From assembly GCF_023715155.1 (NCBI RefSeq), contig NZ_JAMBNQ010000007.1, positions 62,001-126,000 on the forward strand: DNA of 64,000 nucleotides, given 5' to 3'. The stretch comes from Neobacillus mesonae. GTDB taxonomy: Bacteria > Bacillota > Bacilli > Bacillales > Cytobacillaceae. Under the pieces are notes generated by a model. The model was not told the origin of the DNA. It saw only the letters and a program-made list of their open reading frames with translations, and ran no database searches. A program made the translations under genes and the position numbers. This document shows, piece by piece, positions 28,160 to 36,990 of the stretch (position 1 is its first letter; every line of letters starts with the position of its first letter).

Positions 28160-28650
28160 ATGTTAAATAATCAAAATAGAGTTTTTTAAAAGCATTTGGG
28201 GCTAGACATATATAGTGAGATTCAATTACCTTAGTTACCTAAAATGAATATGCAAAAAGAGTTAATAAATATCGAAATTAGTATTAAGATTTAATATCCC
28301 AGTGGGCTTAACTAGAAATACGATTGACGATTGAGGATTTTTTTGTAAAAGAAATGTAGTCATGTTTCAAATACCCAATATGCCATTTTCTCTGTACAGA
28401 ATGGAAAAAGATTATCGTATCACCTCTGGATAATTTTAGTGAGGATGCGGTCAGCCAATATTTATTAGGAACATGTATGGGGGCCATCTTATTTCAAAAG
28501 AAAATTCTTCCGGTACATGGAAGTGCTATTGACATTGATGAAAAAGCCTATGGTTTTATAGGAGATTCAGGAGAGGGTAAATCTATTCTTGCTTCGGCAT
28601 TTAAATAGCGGGTATCAACTGCTTACCGATCATTATAAAAATCATTTAAT
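28160..28650 (+). pseudogene. Decayed lasso-peptide kinase (HPr kinase/phosphorylase-like, PadeK type)
   Basis: Starts at ATG 28160 behind GAAGGA with MLNNQNRVF, then a stop; KAFG and LDIYSEIQLP follow in shifted frame. Further on come NTQYAIFSVQNGK, then in another frame KKIIVSPLDNFSEDAVSQYLLGTCMGAILF and HGSAIDIDEKAYGFIGDSGEGKS (P-loop at 28561-28581), and NSGYQLLTD near 28608. These are the ordered landmarks of lasso-associated HPr kinase-like proteins, broken by at least four stops or frameshifts. In intact systems this enzyme phosphorylates the C-terminal Ser of the precursor. It lies on the strand opposite to the precursor gene. Confidence 0.75.
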
Positions 28651-29215
28651 AAGGACGCTTATAATAGAAATTTAGGAATTGTAATAGAGATAGAAGCGGG
28701 AAGGGCAGTGGATACTAACCATTTTCTTATGGATCTATTTCAGGACTGTATGGAGGATGTCTCTTAAATGATAAAAATGGATAGGAGCAGCAGATTACCA
28801 CCAACAAAACTAGGTTTGCAGGTGGTGTCATTTTAAGTAAAAAACTGCTCCATTTTATTTGAATCAGGATTTTCTAGAAGATATATAGGGTTAGATAATG
28901 GGGAATGTTTAAATAAGATTTCGAATTTAGTACCTTATGAATTTTATTATTATGTATCCACTGCAAGAAAAGAATGTGAAGAAGTAGCAGAGCTTAAGGC
29001 GAAAGAATTTCGTGGTATTTGTGGAAGGATAATCAGTACATAGAAAGTCGTAAAGAATATCGGGTGAAAATTCCAAGTGACTTAAGCCTTAATCAAAAAG
29101 TTAAAAATAAGAAAGCTTCAAAAGGTCAGTTAACTGACCTTTTGGAAATCCCCTTTTCTTTGAAAAGAATACAAAAACGCTTTAAATGGAGACAAATTCG
29201 ATACCTATGATCCGG
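28651..29215 (+). pseudogene. Further decayed coding remnants, family not recognised
   Basis: Three open pieces remain: IEIEAGRAVDTNHFLMDLFQDCMED (28690-28764), a stretch with SRRYIGLDNGECLNKISNL and YEFYYYVSTARKECEEVAELKAKEF (28850-29010), and a 63-codon piece from 29019 starting MWKDNQYIESRKEYRVKIP that continues it after a frameshift. They look like one or two lost genes downstream of the kinase. I do not recognise them; other lasso-cluster genes (cyclase, RRE, peptidase, nucleotidyltransferase) are the obvious candidates. The 28000-28159 stretch begins with a ribosome binding site and MSN-stop, another broken start. Confidence 0.4.
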
Positions 29216-29270
29216 GTCCAAAATCTATATCATTATTGATTTTATAAGGTTTCACGGAATGTTCTGCAAA

Positions 29271-30722
29271 TTAATTTGTTTGGCTAGGTTCTTGCTCTTT
29301 CACAATTTTCGCAGCGTATTTCATCTTATCCTTCCAATTGATTGAACGTTGAAGGACTACTTTTTGTGCTTGTGGTGAACCAGCACCATGCATACATTCA
29401 ATTATTGGTGTTGAACCTGTCATATTCTCAACTAAGCGCGCCATTTTGATTCGTTCAATTGCATCCACATTTTCACCTGTACTAAAGTATTTATGCATGT
29501 ATGGAGCCACTCGCGGATTATCAAATTCTTTTTCAGATGGGATTGTTGCTACAAATCCGCCAGCAATATCTTGAGCCAGTTTGGTGACTTCTGGATAATA
29601 GCGGGCTGTATTTAGTTTTGATGAATTCGCAAGCACCGGATCAACAAACGCAGTTCCACACCCATTTTGTGAGCAATTAAATGAACAGGAAAGGGCCCCG
29701 CTATACATCGTTTCAACTAAATGAGCCATTTCAGAAAGCTTATCCTTTACGTGGCTTGCTTTGGCAATACCTTGCATTCCAGCAAGTGTGGCAGTGGCAC
29801 CAATCAGCACATCGAGATTCCCAGCCTTACATGCACCATAATTTTGGCGGTGATAGGAGGCAAAACGATCCACCAGCCTGCCGGTGTATTGGGTCTCCTT
29901 ATACATAAAAACGCGGTTCCACGGAACAAAAACATCTTCAAAAATAATCAGTGCTTCCCCGCCAACGACACCATACTTAGCATTTCCTTGGTCAATCGTC
30001 CCTTCCCATTTACGGCTGTCGTTCACTTGACGGCCAAAGACGTAAATAATTCCTTTTTCGTCTGCAGGAACTGCAAAGGAAATGGCATAATCCTCATCAT
30101 TTGGTGACATTGCCATACCAGGCATTACTAAAATCTGATGAGAATTAATGGCACCCGTTTGGTGCATCTTGGCTCCGCGTACAATAATTCCGTCTTGCCT
30201 TTCCTCCACCACTCTGACATATAAATCAGGGTCATGCTGTTCAGATGGTCTCTTCGAACGGTCTCCTTTTGGATCAGTCATCGCACCGTCCGTCATATAA
30301 TCATTGTTTTGGGTCTCAATTAAAAACTCTTGAAACCTCTTATGATAGTTAGTTCCTAATTCTCGATCCATTTCCCATGTGGTTGAGTAAACAGTGATTA
30401 ACCCGTCCATTCCTACACAACGCTGGAAACAGGTCCCTGTAATTTGACCAGCCACACGCAGCATCATTGCTTTTTTAACAAGATCTTCTTGGTTTTGTGG
30501 AATATGAGTCCATCTGTTAATCTTTTTACCTGTTAAATGGGATACAGCACTTCCAAGATGTTGATATTCTTCTTCTGTTCCCAGCTTATAGGTTACCGAT
30601 GCAGCATTAATGTGCGGTCTCATAGCAGGATGGTCCACAACATTATTAACCTTTTCCCCCATAAAATAAACTTCCTTCTTTTGCTTACGAAGACTATCAA
30701 TATATTGCTCAGGTGTCATCAT
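29271..30722 (-). CDS. 4-hydroxybutyryl-CoA dehydratase / vinylacetyl-CoA isomerase-like flavoprotein (AbfD family)
   Basis: 483 aa from ATG 30722, chosen because GGGGAGG lies just upstream; a longer frame to 30809 lacks a start signal. It belongs to the HpaB/AbfD flavoprotein superfamily and keeps the residues that bind the [4Fe-4S] cluster in AbfD: C98 and C102 (TCFQRCVGMD), H291 and C298 (YHRQNYGACK). GAMTDPKGDR, GAKMHQTGAINSH and SMHGAGSPQAQ-like (ECMHGAGSPQAQ) stretches also match AbfD rather than the 4-hydroxyphenylacetate hydroxylases. The expected reaction is 4-hydroxybutyryl-CoA to crotonyl-CoA. It lies upstream-divergent of an acyl-CoA catabolic operon, downstream of an SDR on the same strand. 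Confidence 0.85.
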   Translation of the reverse strand: MMTPEQYIDSLRKQKKEVYFMGEKVNNVVDHPAMRPHINAASVTYKLGTEEEYQHLGSAVSHLTGKKINRWTHIPQNQEDLVKKAMMLRVAGQITGTCFQRCVGMDGLITVYSTTWEMDRELGTNYHKRFQEFLIETQNNDYMTDGAMTDPKGDRSKRPSEQHDPDLYVRVVEERQDGIIVRGAKMHQTGAINSHQILVMPGMAMSPNDEDYAISFAVPADEKGIIYVFGRQVNDSRKWEGTIDQGNAKYGVVGGEALIIFEDVFVPWNRVFMYKETQYTGRLVDRFASYHRQNYGACKAGNLDVLIGATATLAGMQGIAKASHVKDKLSEMAHLVETMYSGALSCSFNCSQNGCGTAFVDPVLANSSKLNTARYYPEVTKLAQDIAGGFVATIPSEKEFDNPRVAPYMHKYFSTGENVDAIERIKMARLVENMTGSTPIIECMHGAGSPQAQKVVLQRSINWKDKMKYAAKIVKEQEPSQTN

Positions 30723-30869
30723 GGTTTTTTCCTCCCCGAATATAGTAAACTTACGAAAATATTTTTGGTTCAAGGCGTAAACGGTTATATGTTTGTGATT
30801 GAAAAACATCTATTTAACTGCTATTACTCATTAAGCGGTTATATGTTAGAATTTAAAAGATTATTCCTA

Positions 30870-31631
30870 TTATTGAGCTAACCATCCTCCATCAACATAG
30901 ATCGTTTGACCTGTGATAAAACTGCTTGCATCCGAAGCAAGTAATAGTACTGCACCTTCCAGCTCCTCTGGGGTTCCCAGCCGTTTTAGCGGTGTTTTAC
31001 TAATAATTTTATTTTTTACTTTTTCGTTACTTAATTCCTTTTGGTTCATTTCAGTTTCAATATAGGCGGGGCCTATTGCGTTTACAGTAATTCCGTATCT
31101 AGCCCATTCTAACGCAAGGGATCTTGTTAAATTAATAACCGCACCCTTGCTTGCCGTATAGGCACATATTCCTACATCCCCAACAGCTCCTACAACGGAA
31201 GCAATATTAATAATTCTCCCATGCCCCTGTGACTTCATCATCTTTGCGGCTGCCTGTGAACAAAAGAATAAGGATTTGACATTCAAATTCATAACCCTAT
31301 CCCACTCTTCCTCTGTCACCTCTAACGCAAATTTTGTTTCGGAAATACCTGCATTATTCACTAAGATATCAAGCATTCCAAACTCTTCTATCACCATTGA
31401 AACCATATTTTGGATTGAATCAATCTTAGTCAAATCTGCAGAAATTCCGATTGCTTTTCTGCCCAAATGTTCTATTTCATTAACTACCTCTGTATTTCTG
31501 ACTTCATCACGTCCAACGACCGCAACATTTGCTCCATTTTTCGCTAAAGATAGGGCCATTAACCGCCCTAACCCACGGTTGCCTCCTGTGACAATAGCTG
31601 TTTTATTCTTTAAATCAAAGATATCTGTCAT
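30870..31631 (-). CDS. SDR family oxidoreductase
   Basis: 253 aa from ATG 31631, the only start with correct spacing (9 nt) to AGGAG; ATG 31637 and TTG 31640 are too close. Classical SDR: TGGNRGLG near 15-22 for NAD(P), NNAGIS near 88, catalytic Ser in NIASVVGAVG, and Y-x3-K in YTASKGA near 155. Ends DGGWLAQ. Similar to 3-oxoacyl reductases and gluconate 5-dehydrogenases. Likely co-transcribed with the AbfD-like gene 147 bases further on; may act on a 3-hydroxyacyl-CoA product. Confidence 0.85.
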   Translation of the reverse strand: MTDIFDLKNKTAIVTGGNRGLGRLMALSLAKNGANVAVVGRDEVRNTEVVNEIEHLGRKAIGISADLTKIDSIQNMVSMVIEEFGMLDILVNNAGISETKFALEVTEEEWDRVMNLNVKSLFFCSQAAAKMMKSQGHGRIINIASVVGAVGDVGICAYTASKGAVINLTRSLALEWARYGITVNAIGPAYIETEMNQKELSNEKVKNKIISKTPLKRLGTPEELEGAVLLLASDASSFITGQTIYVDGGWLAQ

Positions 31632-31640
31632 TTTCATCAA

Positions 31641-32446
31641 CTCCTAGTTTAAATTTCTTTCTTACCTATCTAATTCGCAAAAATCATGCCAAAGTGAAAA
31701 GTATTAAATAAATAGAGATAGAGCAGTCCTAATAGGAGTAACAGCCTCGAAAAAGTAAGGAGTTGAAAATAAAAAATCTTTTCCAGGATCATCTTTGGGA
31801 TAGTATTTATTATTATTTATTAGAATTCTATTACTATATTCCATTTAATATGATGAATATCGTATTACACGTTTGGCTCTAATTCCGCTTCTATGGAGAT
31901 GTACTTAAACAATGGTAGGGGTGAATTATGATGAATTACTATCTAGAATTAATTTTTTATGATCTGATATTTTAATTCTTTCTGCTGCAAAATATTTAAA
32001 ATAATTCCTTGCTTTATCTAAATGATAGACACTCCTTCTGGGGGAATATCCTTAATTCACTCGTACTATGCAATTTCTCCTGTGATAAGCCAGTTAAAGA
32101 AACTACGAAAATCTCACACATAATGAAATAAGGTAATGGGGCAGCCGATGTATTGTTTGGCATCCTCATATTCACCACCATAATAGTGGAAAATTTTAGG
32201 CAGTTAGTCCATTTTTTATAGCCAGTTGATACATTTATTTATTCCTAAATACATATATTAATTCCAGCTTATAGTGCAATTAAATATTTTATTTAATAGA
32301 GAAAGTCACATACCACCAATGCAGTCGCCCCCTCTATAGTCTGTTAATCCACTAATAGTTTTATGGTATTTTTCAATCCTTTTTTTATTCCATCAGATAA
32401 AATATTTTATTAATGGACAGAAAATTTTATATATTCAAAAAAGTTC
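31641..32446. other. Large intergenic region between divergent catabolic units, no gene seen
   Basis: About 800 AT-rich bases with stops in every frame and no coding stretch I can recognise. Divergent promoters for the minus-strand SDR/AbfD pair and the + strand operon must lie here; only the latter is clear. On the minus strand around 31960-32090 a piece reads like the end of a regulatory protein (YHLDKARNYFKYFAAERIKI), possibly a lost regulator gene, but I cannot name it. Confidence 0.4.
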
Positions 32447-32475
32447 TTGACATTCAGATTGTGGATAAGTTAAAT
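32447..32475 (+). promoter_or_regulatory. Sigma-A promoter of the acyl-CoA operon
   Basis: Perfect -35 TTGACA at 32447-32452, 17-nt spacer, -10 TTAAAT at 32470-32475 (TAAATT one base on is equally good). It is 83 bases upstream of the acyl-CoA dehydrogenase start. A palindrome begins 19 bases past the -10. Confidence 0.7.
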
Positions 32476-32494
32476 TAAGATTACAAACTGTTGA

Positions 32495-32512
32495 GTAGAC
32501 TGGTCAGTATAC
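32495..32512. promoter_or_regulatory. Candidate TetR-family operator, 18-bp palindrome
   Basis: GTAGACTGGTCAGTATAC matches its own reverse complement at 14 of 18 positions, with outer GTA/TAC and inner ACTG/CAGT. It starts 19 bases downstream of the -10 box, where a bound repressor would block transcription. The core AGACTGGTC resembles operators of Bacillus TetR-type regulators such as LmrA/YxaF. The TetR gene at 42404 in the same unit is the obvious candidate regulator. Confidence 0.6.
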
Positions 32513-32557
32513 CTGTTGGTTTCACTTAAATTCTTTACATTTAGGGGAGGAACAAAG

Positions 32558-33724
32558 ATGACTTATCAGCTAACACAAGACCAAGTTGCATTATGGGAAC
32601 ATGTATACCACTTAGGCAAGAGATATGTAGAGCCACATGCTTCAAAATGGGATCAAAATTCGGAATATCCTTGGGCTATTCATGAAATTCTTAAAGAACA
32701 GCTTTTGTTTGGAGCACTTGTACCAAAAGAGTATGGTGGTCTGGGACTTTCAGTTGTGGATTTCACGGTTATATTGGAAGCGATTGCATCATCCTCGGCA
32801 TGCGGCGCAACATTAGGGACACTTGAAACACATTCATTAGGGGCACAGCCTATTTTAATTGCGGGGACTGAAGAGCAAAAGAGGAGGTGGCTTCCGCAAA
32901 TTGCAAGTGGTGACTCTCTTTGTGCATTTAGTCTAACGGAGTCTGGTGCTGGATCAGATGCTGGGTCTATCACCACAAGGGCGGTAAAGGATGGAGACAG
33001 CTATGTCATTAATGGAAGCAAAGTCTTTTGTACGTTAGGTAACCTTGCTCGTTATGTTACTGTTTTCGCTAAGACGCAGCAGGACGTTGGTACACGTGGA
33101 ATTACGGCATTTGTGATTGATACTCAAAAAGCTCCTGGATTTAAAGTGGGTCGTGTTGAAAAGAAAATGGGATTACGAGGTTCTCCAACTGTTGAGCTTA
33201 TTTATGAAGATGTTCGAGTACCGGTTGAGAACAGACTTGGGAATGAGGGTGAAGGATTTAAAATTGCAATGGAAACATTATCAAAGGGAAGAGTTGCTGT
33301 AGCTGCAGATTCGGTAGGAATTATGGATTACGTAACGAAGTATGCCGCTGATTACGCAAAAACACGTACTCAATTCGGACGGCCGCTCTCAAATTTACAA
33401 GCGATACAATTTATGCTGGCTGATATGGAAATTCAAACAGAAACAGCACGACAAATGACCTACGCTGCTGCTAATGCTCTTATTTCAGGCGAAAAAACAA
33501 GATCAGAAATAGCTAGGCTAACGGCTATTGCGAAATGTTACGCTACTGACGTAAGACAAAAGGTTGTAAGTGATGCCATACAAATATTAGGCGGATACGG
33601 TTACATGCAAGATTATCCATTAGAAAGAATTCATCGTGATAGTAAGATTTATCAAATTTTTGAAGGTACAAATCAAATCCAAAGATTGGTTATTGCTAGA
33701 TCGGTTTTAGCTAAAGAAAAATAA
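32558..33724 (+). CDS. Acyl-CoA dehydrogenase
   Basis: 388 aa from ATG 32558 behind TTAGGGGAGG. Standard FAD-dependent acyl-CoA dehydrogenase: CAFSLTESGAGSDAGSITTRA near 125-145 (FAD and substrate loop), helical C-terminal domain, QILGGYGYMQDYPLERIHRDSKIYQIFEGTNQIQR with the catalytic Glu in IFEGTNQIQ near 368. It introduces the alpha-beta double bond in an acyl-CoA and passes electrons to ETF. First gene of the + strand unit, directly under the promoter and palindrome. Confidence 0.93.
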   Translation: MTYQLTQDQVALWEHVYHLGKRYVEPHASKWDQNSEYPWAIHEILKEQLLFGALVPKEYGGLGLSVVDFTVILEAIASSSACGATLGTLETHSLGAQPILIAGTEEQKRRWLPQIASGDSLCAFSLTESGAGSDAGSITTRAVKDGDSYVINGSKVFCTLGNLARYVTVFAKTQQDVGTRGITAFVIDTQKAPGFKVGRVEKKMGLRGSPTVELIYEDVRVPVENRLGNEGEGFKIAMETLSKGRVAVAADSVGIMDYVTKYAADYAKTRTQFGRPLSNLQAIQFMLADMEIQTETARQMTYAAANALISGEKTRSEIARLTAIAKCYATDVRQKVVSDAIQILGGYGYMQDYPLERIHRDSKIYQIFEGTNQIQRLVIARSVLAKEK

Positions 33725-33831
33725 ATGTTTGTTTGAAAGTAAATTTAAGAGGATTAAAAATCCTTTTCGGATAGTAAATATATACCAGGTGGTTGGGACT
33801 TTCAAAGTATATAGAAGGGAAGGAATTTAAA

Positions 33832-35433
33832 ATGAGTAATAGTTTGCCATTACCATCAGAGTATAGTCCGCGGACAATCAATGAGCTTCTTTTGGACCGT
33901 GCGAATCAATATCCAAATAAGCTCGGTTTTGTTGGAAAATTTCATGATGGAGAATATCATTCTGTAACATATTTAGAATGGATTAGGCTCACTGATAAAT
34001 TGGCTGGATCCCTATACCATATGTTTGGTGTAAAAAAAGGCAGCAAAGTTGCATGGGTTCTAGATAATAGAAATGGAGGGGAGGCTGTACTTCTATATCA
34101 TGCGGTACTAAAACTGGGAGCGATTAATGTTCCTATTAATCCACGGTTAACAACAACTGAGATCAAATATATTCTTGAGCATTCTGAGGCTGATTTATGT
34201 TTTTTTAGTATAGATTCGAAACATGTAATGCAAGCAATTGAGGCAATGTCTATTAAAACTATTCCAATCGTCATTGGTGATGAAACCATTCAATCAAATA
34301 CTAGTAATTGGGATGAGGTGATGAAAGATCCAGGCTTCACCCCCCCAGTTATTGACATTCAAAGTGAAGATGACGCTAACCTGCTTTATACTTCGGGAAC
34401 TACAGGCCATCCTAAAGGAGTTCTTCATACCCATGGGTCATCTATAGCCGCGGGAATCGGCTGGTGTGATGCACTAAGAATGCGGCAGCAAGATGTTAAT
34501 CAAACGCCCTTTCCAATTTTCGTTGGGGGATGTCTTCATTTTAATGGACTGGCGATTTTATGGGCTGGGGGCACCTTTGTAATAGATGACTATCAAACTG
34601 AGAGCAGCCTGATGCTAATGGATAAATACCGTACTACTGTTTATGTTGCAGTTCCTTCTATCTATCAATATATCTTGGAATCTCCAATTTTAGAGGATGT
34701 TGACTTAAGTTGTTTAAGGATTCTGGATTATGGAGGGGCAAGCATGGCTCCTTCGATAATCAAAAGGATGCAGGAGGTTTTTCCTAACACTGGCTTAGTC
34801 CAATCATATGGTTTAACCGAGGCAGGCCCAGGTGGACTTTATCTGAGCGAGGATTATGCTCTTTCTAAGCTAGGGTCAGTAGGAAACCGTGGAATGTATC
34901 GTCATATGCATTTCAGGGTAGTTGATGAAAATGGTAATGATGTAGGGCCGGATACTATTGGGGAATTTATTCTTCGTGGCCCATCTATTATGAAGGAATA
35001 TTATAAAAACCCTGAGGCAACCGCAAACGCCTTACGTGACGGATGGCTCTATACTGGGGATCTTGTCAAAATGGACGCAGATGGTTTTGTATATCATATT
35101 GATCGAAAGAAAGATATTGTTGTGCGGGGAGGATATAATATTTCCTCTGCTGAGGTAGAAGCAGCTTTATTAGATCACCCGGCCGTTTTGGAAGCAGCAG
35201 TTGTAGCGAAACCACATGAAAAGTTAGGTGAGGACATTAAGGCGTTTGTGGTTCTACGAAGAGGCCGCAACATTAAGGAAGCTGAGTTGACAGAATTCTG
35301 CAGAAAAAAACTAGCCGATTTTAAGGTCCCAAGGGATATTACTTTTCTAAGTGAATTACCTAAAAGTGCCGTCGGGAAGGTCCTAAAACGTGTTTTAAGG
35401 GAGGACTTACTTTTAAAAGGTGAGGATCTTTAA
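33832..35433 (+). CDS. Acyl-CoA synthetase (AMP-forming ligase)
   Basis: 533 aa from ATG 33832 (GGAAGG upstream); an earlier in-frame start at 33793 has no good site. ANL superfamily: LLYTSGTTGHPKGVLHTH P-loop near 185-202, YGLTEAGPGG near 331, YTGDL near 405, DRKKDIVVRGGYNIS near 424 and PKSAVGKVLKR near the end with the catalytic lysine. It would activate an imported carboxylic acid to its CoA thioester, opening the pathway served by the dehydrogenase, crotonases and SDRs. Chain length or ring preference is unknown. Confidence 0.92.
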   Translation: MSNSLPLPSEYSPRTINELLLDRANQYPNKLGFVGKFHDGEYHSVTYLEWIRLTDKLAGSLYHMFGVKKGSKVAWVLDNRNGGEAVLLYHAVLKLGAINVPINPRLTTTEIKYILEHSEADLCFFSIDSKHVMQAIEAMSIKTIPIVIGDETIQSNTSNWDEVMKDPGFTPPVIDIQSEDDANLLYTSGTTGHPKGVLHTHGSSIAAGIGWCDALRMRQQDVNQTPFPIFVGGCLHFNGLAILWAGGTFVIDDYQTESSLMLMDKYRTTVYVAVPSIYQYILESPILEDVDLSCLRILDYGGASMAPSIIKRMQEVFPNTGLVQSYGLTEAGPGGLYLSEDYALSKLGSVGNRGMYRHMHFRVVDENGNDVGPDTIGEFILRGPSIMKEYYKNPEATANALRDGWLYTGDLVKMDADGFVYHIDRKKDIVVRGGYNISSAEVEAALLDHPAVLEAAVVAKPHEKLGEDIKAFVVLRRGRNIKEAELTEFCRKKLADFKVPRDITFLSELPKSAVGKVLKRVLREDLLLKGEDL

Positions 35434-35623
35434 ACTTTGTAAAGCGTAATATCCTGTTCGAAACATCAATGGGTTTCTGATTTTCCTGTTTCAGTGTATT
35501 TATCTTAAATCAAAGTAACTATTAATTATTAGAGTTAAATATTGGGTTCCTAATTTCCCCTATTGGTTGTGGTTTATGAAATAAAATCATTAAATTAACT
35601 TTAAAAACGATGGAGGAATGAAA

Positions 35624-36835
35624 ATGAAAAAACGGAATTCATTAGTCCGGTTACTCGGTTTGATTTTCACTATATTAATAGTTTTAACTGCTACTGCATG
35701 CAGTGGTCAAAAAGCTGGGACAGGGGGAAAAGCTGGAGAAAGTACTTCAAATAGTATTAGTAACTCCAGCTCTGGTGATAAAGATACAATTAAGATTGGG
35801 CTGATTACGCCAATGACCGGCGGCTCCGCTTCCCATGGAGCAGATACGGTGGATACAGCGAAACTAATTGCTAAGCAAATAAATGATGCCGGCGGGATCC
35901 TAGATGGAAGGAAAATTGAGTTCGTAATTGAAGATGACAAATCTTTACCAGAACAAGGTGTCACAGCATTCAAAAAACTGTATTCACAGGGCATTAAATT
36001 TTTTACCGGAACGATGAATAGCAGCGTCGCAATTCCAATTACAAATGTGGCGAAAGATTCGGATGCCATTTACCTTATTAGCGGAGCACAGGCACCACAG
36101 CCTTTAGAAATGCAAACAAAAGGGAATATTTTCGGTATCCACCATACCAATATTATGTTTGGCCAAAAATTCCATAAGTGGATAATGGATAATTTAAATT
36201 TGAAAACCGTTGTTGTGGTAGCAGAGAACACGGATTTCGGGAAAAATGAAATAGCTGCTTTAAAAGCAAATTGGAAAGGAGAAAATGCACCGAAAATTAT
36301 TGCAATTGAGCATTTTGAACGATCTCAAACTGACTTCAGTGTACTGTTGACAAAGGTACGCAGTCTAAAGCCAGATGCTATATACCTGGCTGCAGCCGGA
36401 ACTAGTTTGACAGCGTCGTTTTTTAAGCAAGTGGAGCAATTAGGTATTACTTCCCAAAAGCTTATGAATCCAGGAAACATGGCACAGGATTTTGTAAAAG
36501 AAGGCGGAAGTGCCGTTGAAGGCGTAATAAGTGCTGATATTTATCATCCTTCCTTGGACAATAAGGTTAATAAGCAGTTTGTAAAAGATTTCAAGGAAAT
36601 GTATAACAAACTTCCTACTCCTATTAATGTTACAACATGGGAATCACTCAAATTATTGCTGAACTCGATTGAAAAGGCGGGAACAGCTGATGATATTGCT
36701 GCTATTAGCAAGGTGTTAAAAGAAACCACTTGGGAAACTCCACGGGGAACACTGACCTTTGATGAAAAAGGAAGGGCACATACGGACAGCTTGATCCTTG
36801 AAGTGAAAAATGGAGAAATTGTACCTGTAAAGTAA
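35624..36835 (+). CDS. ABC transporter substrate-binding lipoprotein (LivK-like)
   Basis: 403 aa from ATG 35624, where GGAGG is 7 nt off. Signal peptide with lipobox (IVLTATACSGQ, Cys about residue 27) and then a Ser/Gly linker. Type 1 periplasmic-binding fold: IKIGLITPMTGGSASHGADTVDTAKL and INDAGGILDGRKIEFVIEDDKS near the N-terminus of the mature protein are the branched-chain amino acid/amide-type receptor signature. In this context the ligand is probably the carboxylic acid catabolised by the operon. Confidence 0.9.
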   Translation: MKKRNSLVRLLGLIFTILIVLTATACSGQKAGTGGKAGESTSNSISNSSSGDKDTIKIGLITPMTGGSASHGADTVDTAKLIAKQINDAGGILDGRKIEFVIEDDKSLPEQGVTAFKKLYSQGIKFFTGTMNSSVAIPITNVAKDSDAIYLISGAQAPQPLEMQTKGNIFGIHHTNIMFGQKFHKWIMDNLNLKTVVVVAENTDFGKNEIAALKANWKGENAPKIIAIEHFERSQTDFSVLLTKVRSLKPDAIYLAAAGTSLTASFFKQVEQLGITSQKLMNPGNMAQDFVKEGGSAVEGVISADIYHPSLDNKVNKQFVKDFKEMYNKLPTPINVTTWESLKLLLNSIEKAGTADDIAAISKVLKETTWETPRGTLTFDEKGRAHTDSLILEVKNGEIVPVK

Positions 36836-36876
36836 GCAGTCAGATTAAAAGGGCTTGAAATCAATAGGCAATGTTT

Positions 36877-36965
36877 AACAAGGGCCGGAGAGATTTGTGC
36901 TGTAAGAGGATTCAAATAGAGGGATTTTGAGAGAATGTAACACAGCTGCTCCGGTCTTGTTTTTT
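36877..36965 (+). terminator. Long-loop terminator-like structure between receptor and VOC genes
   Basis: AACAAGGGCCGGAG (36877-36890) pairs with CTCCGGTCTTGTT (36949-36961), one bulge, enclosing about 58 nt, and is followed by TTTTT. It may reduce transcription from the abundant receptor gene into the permease genes. A long enclosed loop is unusual for a plain terminator. Confidence 0.5.
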
Positions 36966-36990
36966 AAATGAATATAGGAGGAGAGTTACC

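Noticed and set aside
29271-30722. Assignment as 4-hydroxyphenylacetate 3-monooxygenase (HpaB)
   Set aside because: The four iron-sulfur ligands and flanking motifs follow AbfD, not HpaB, which lacks the cluster.
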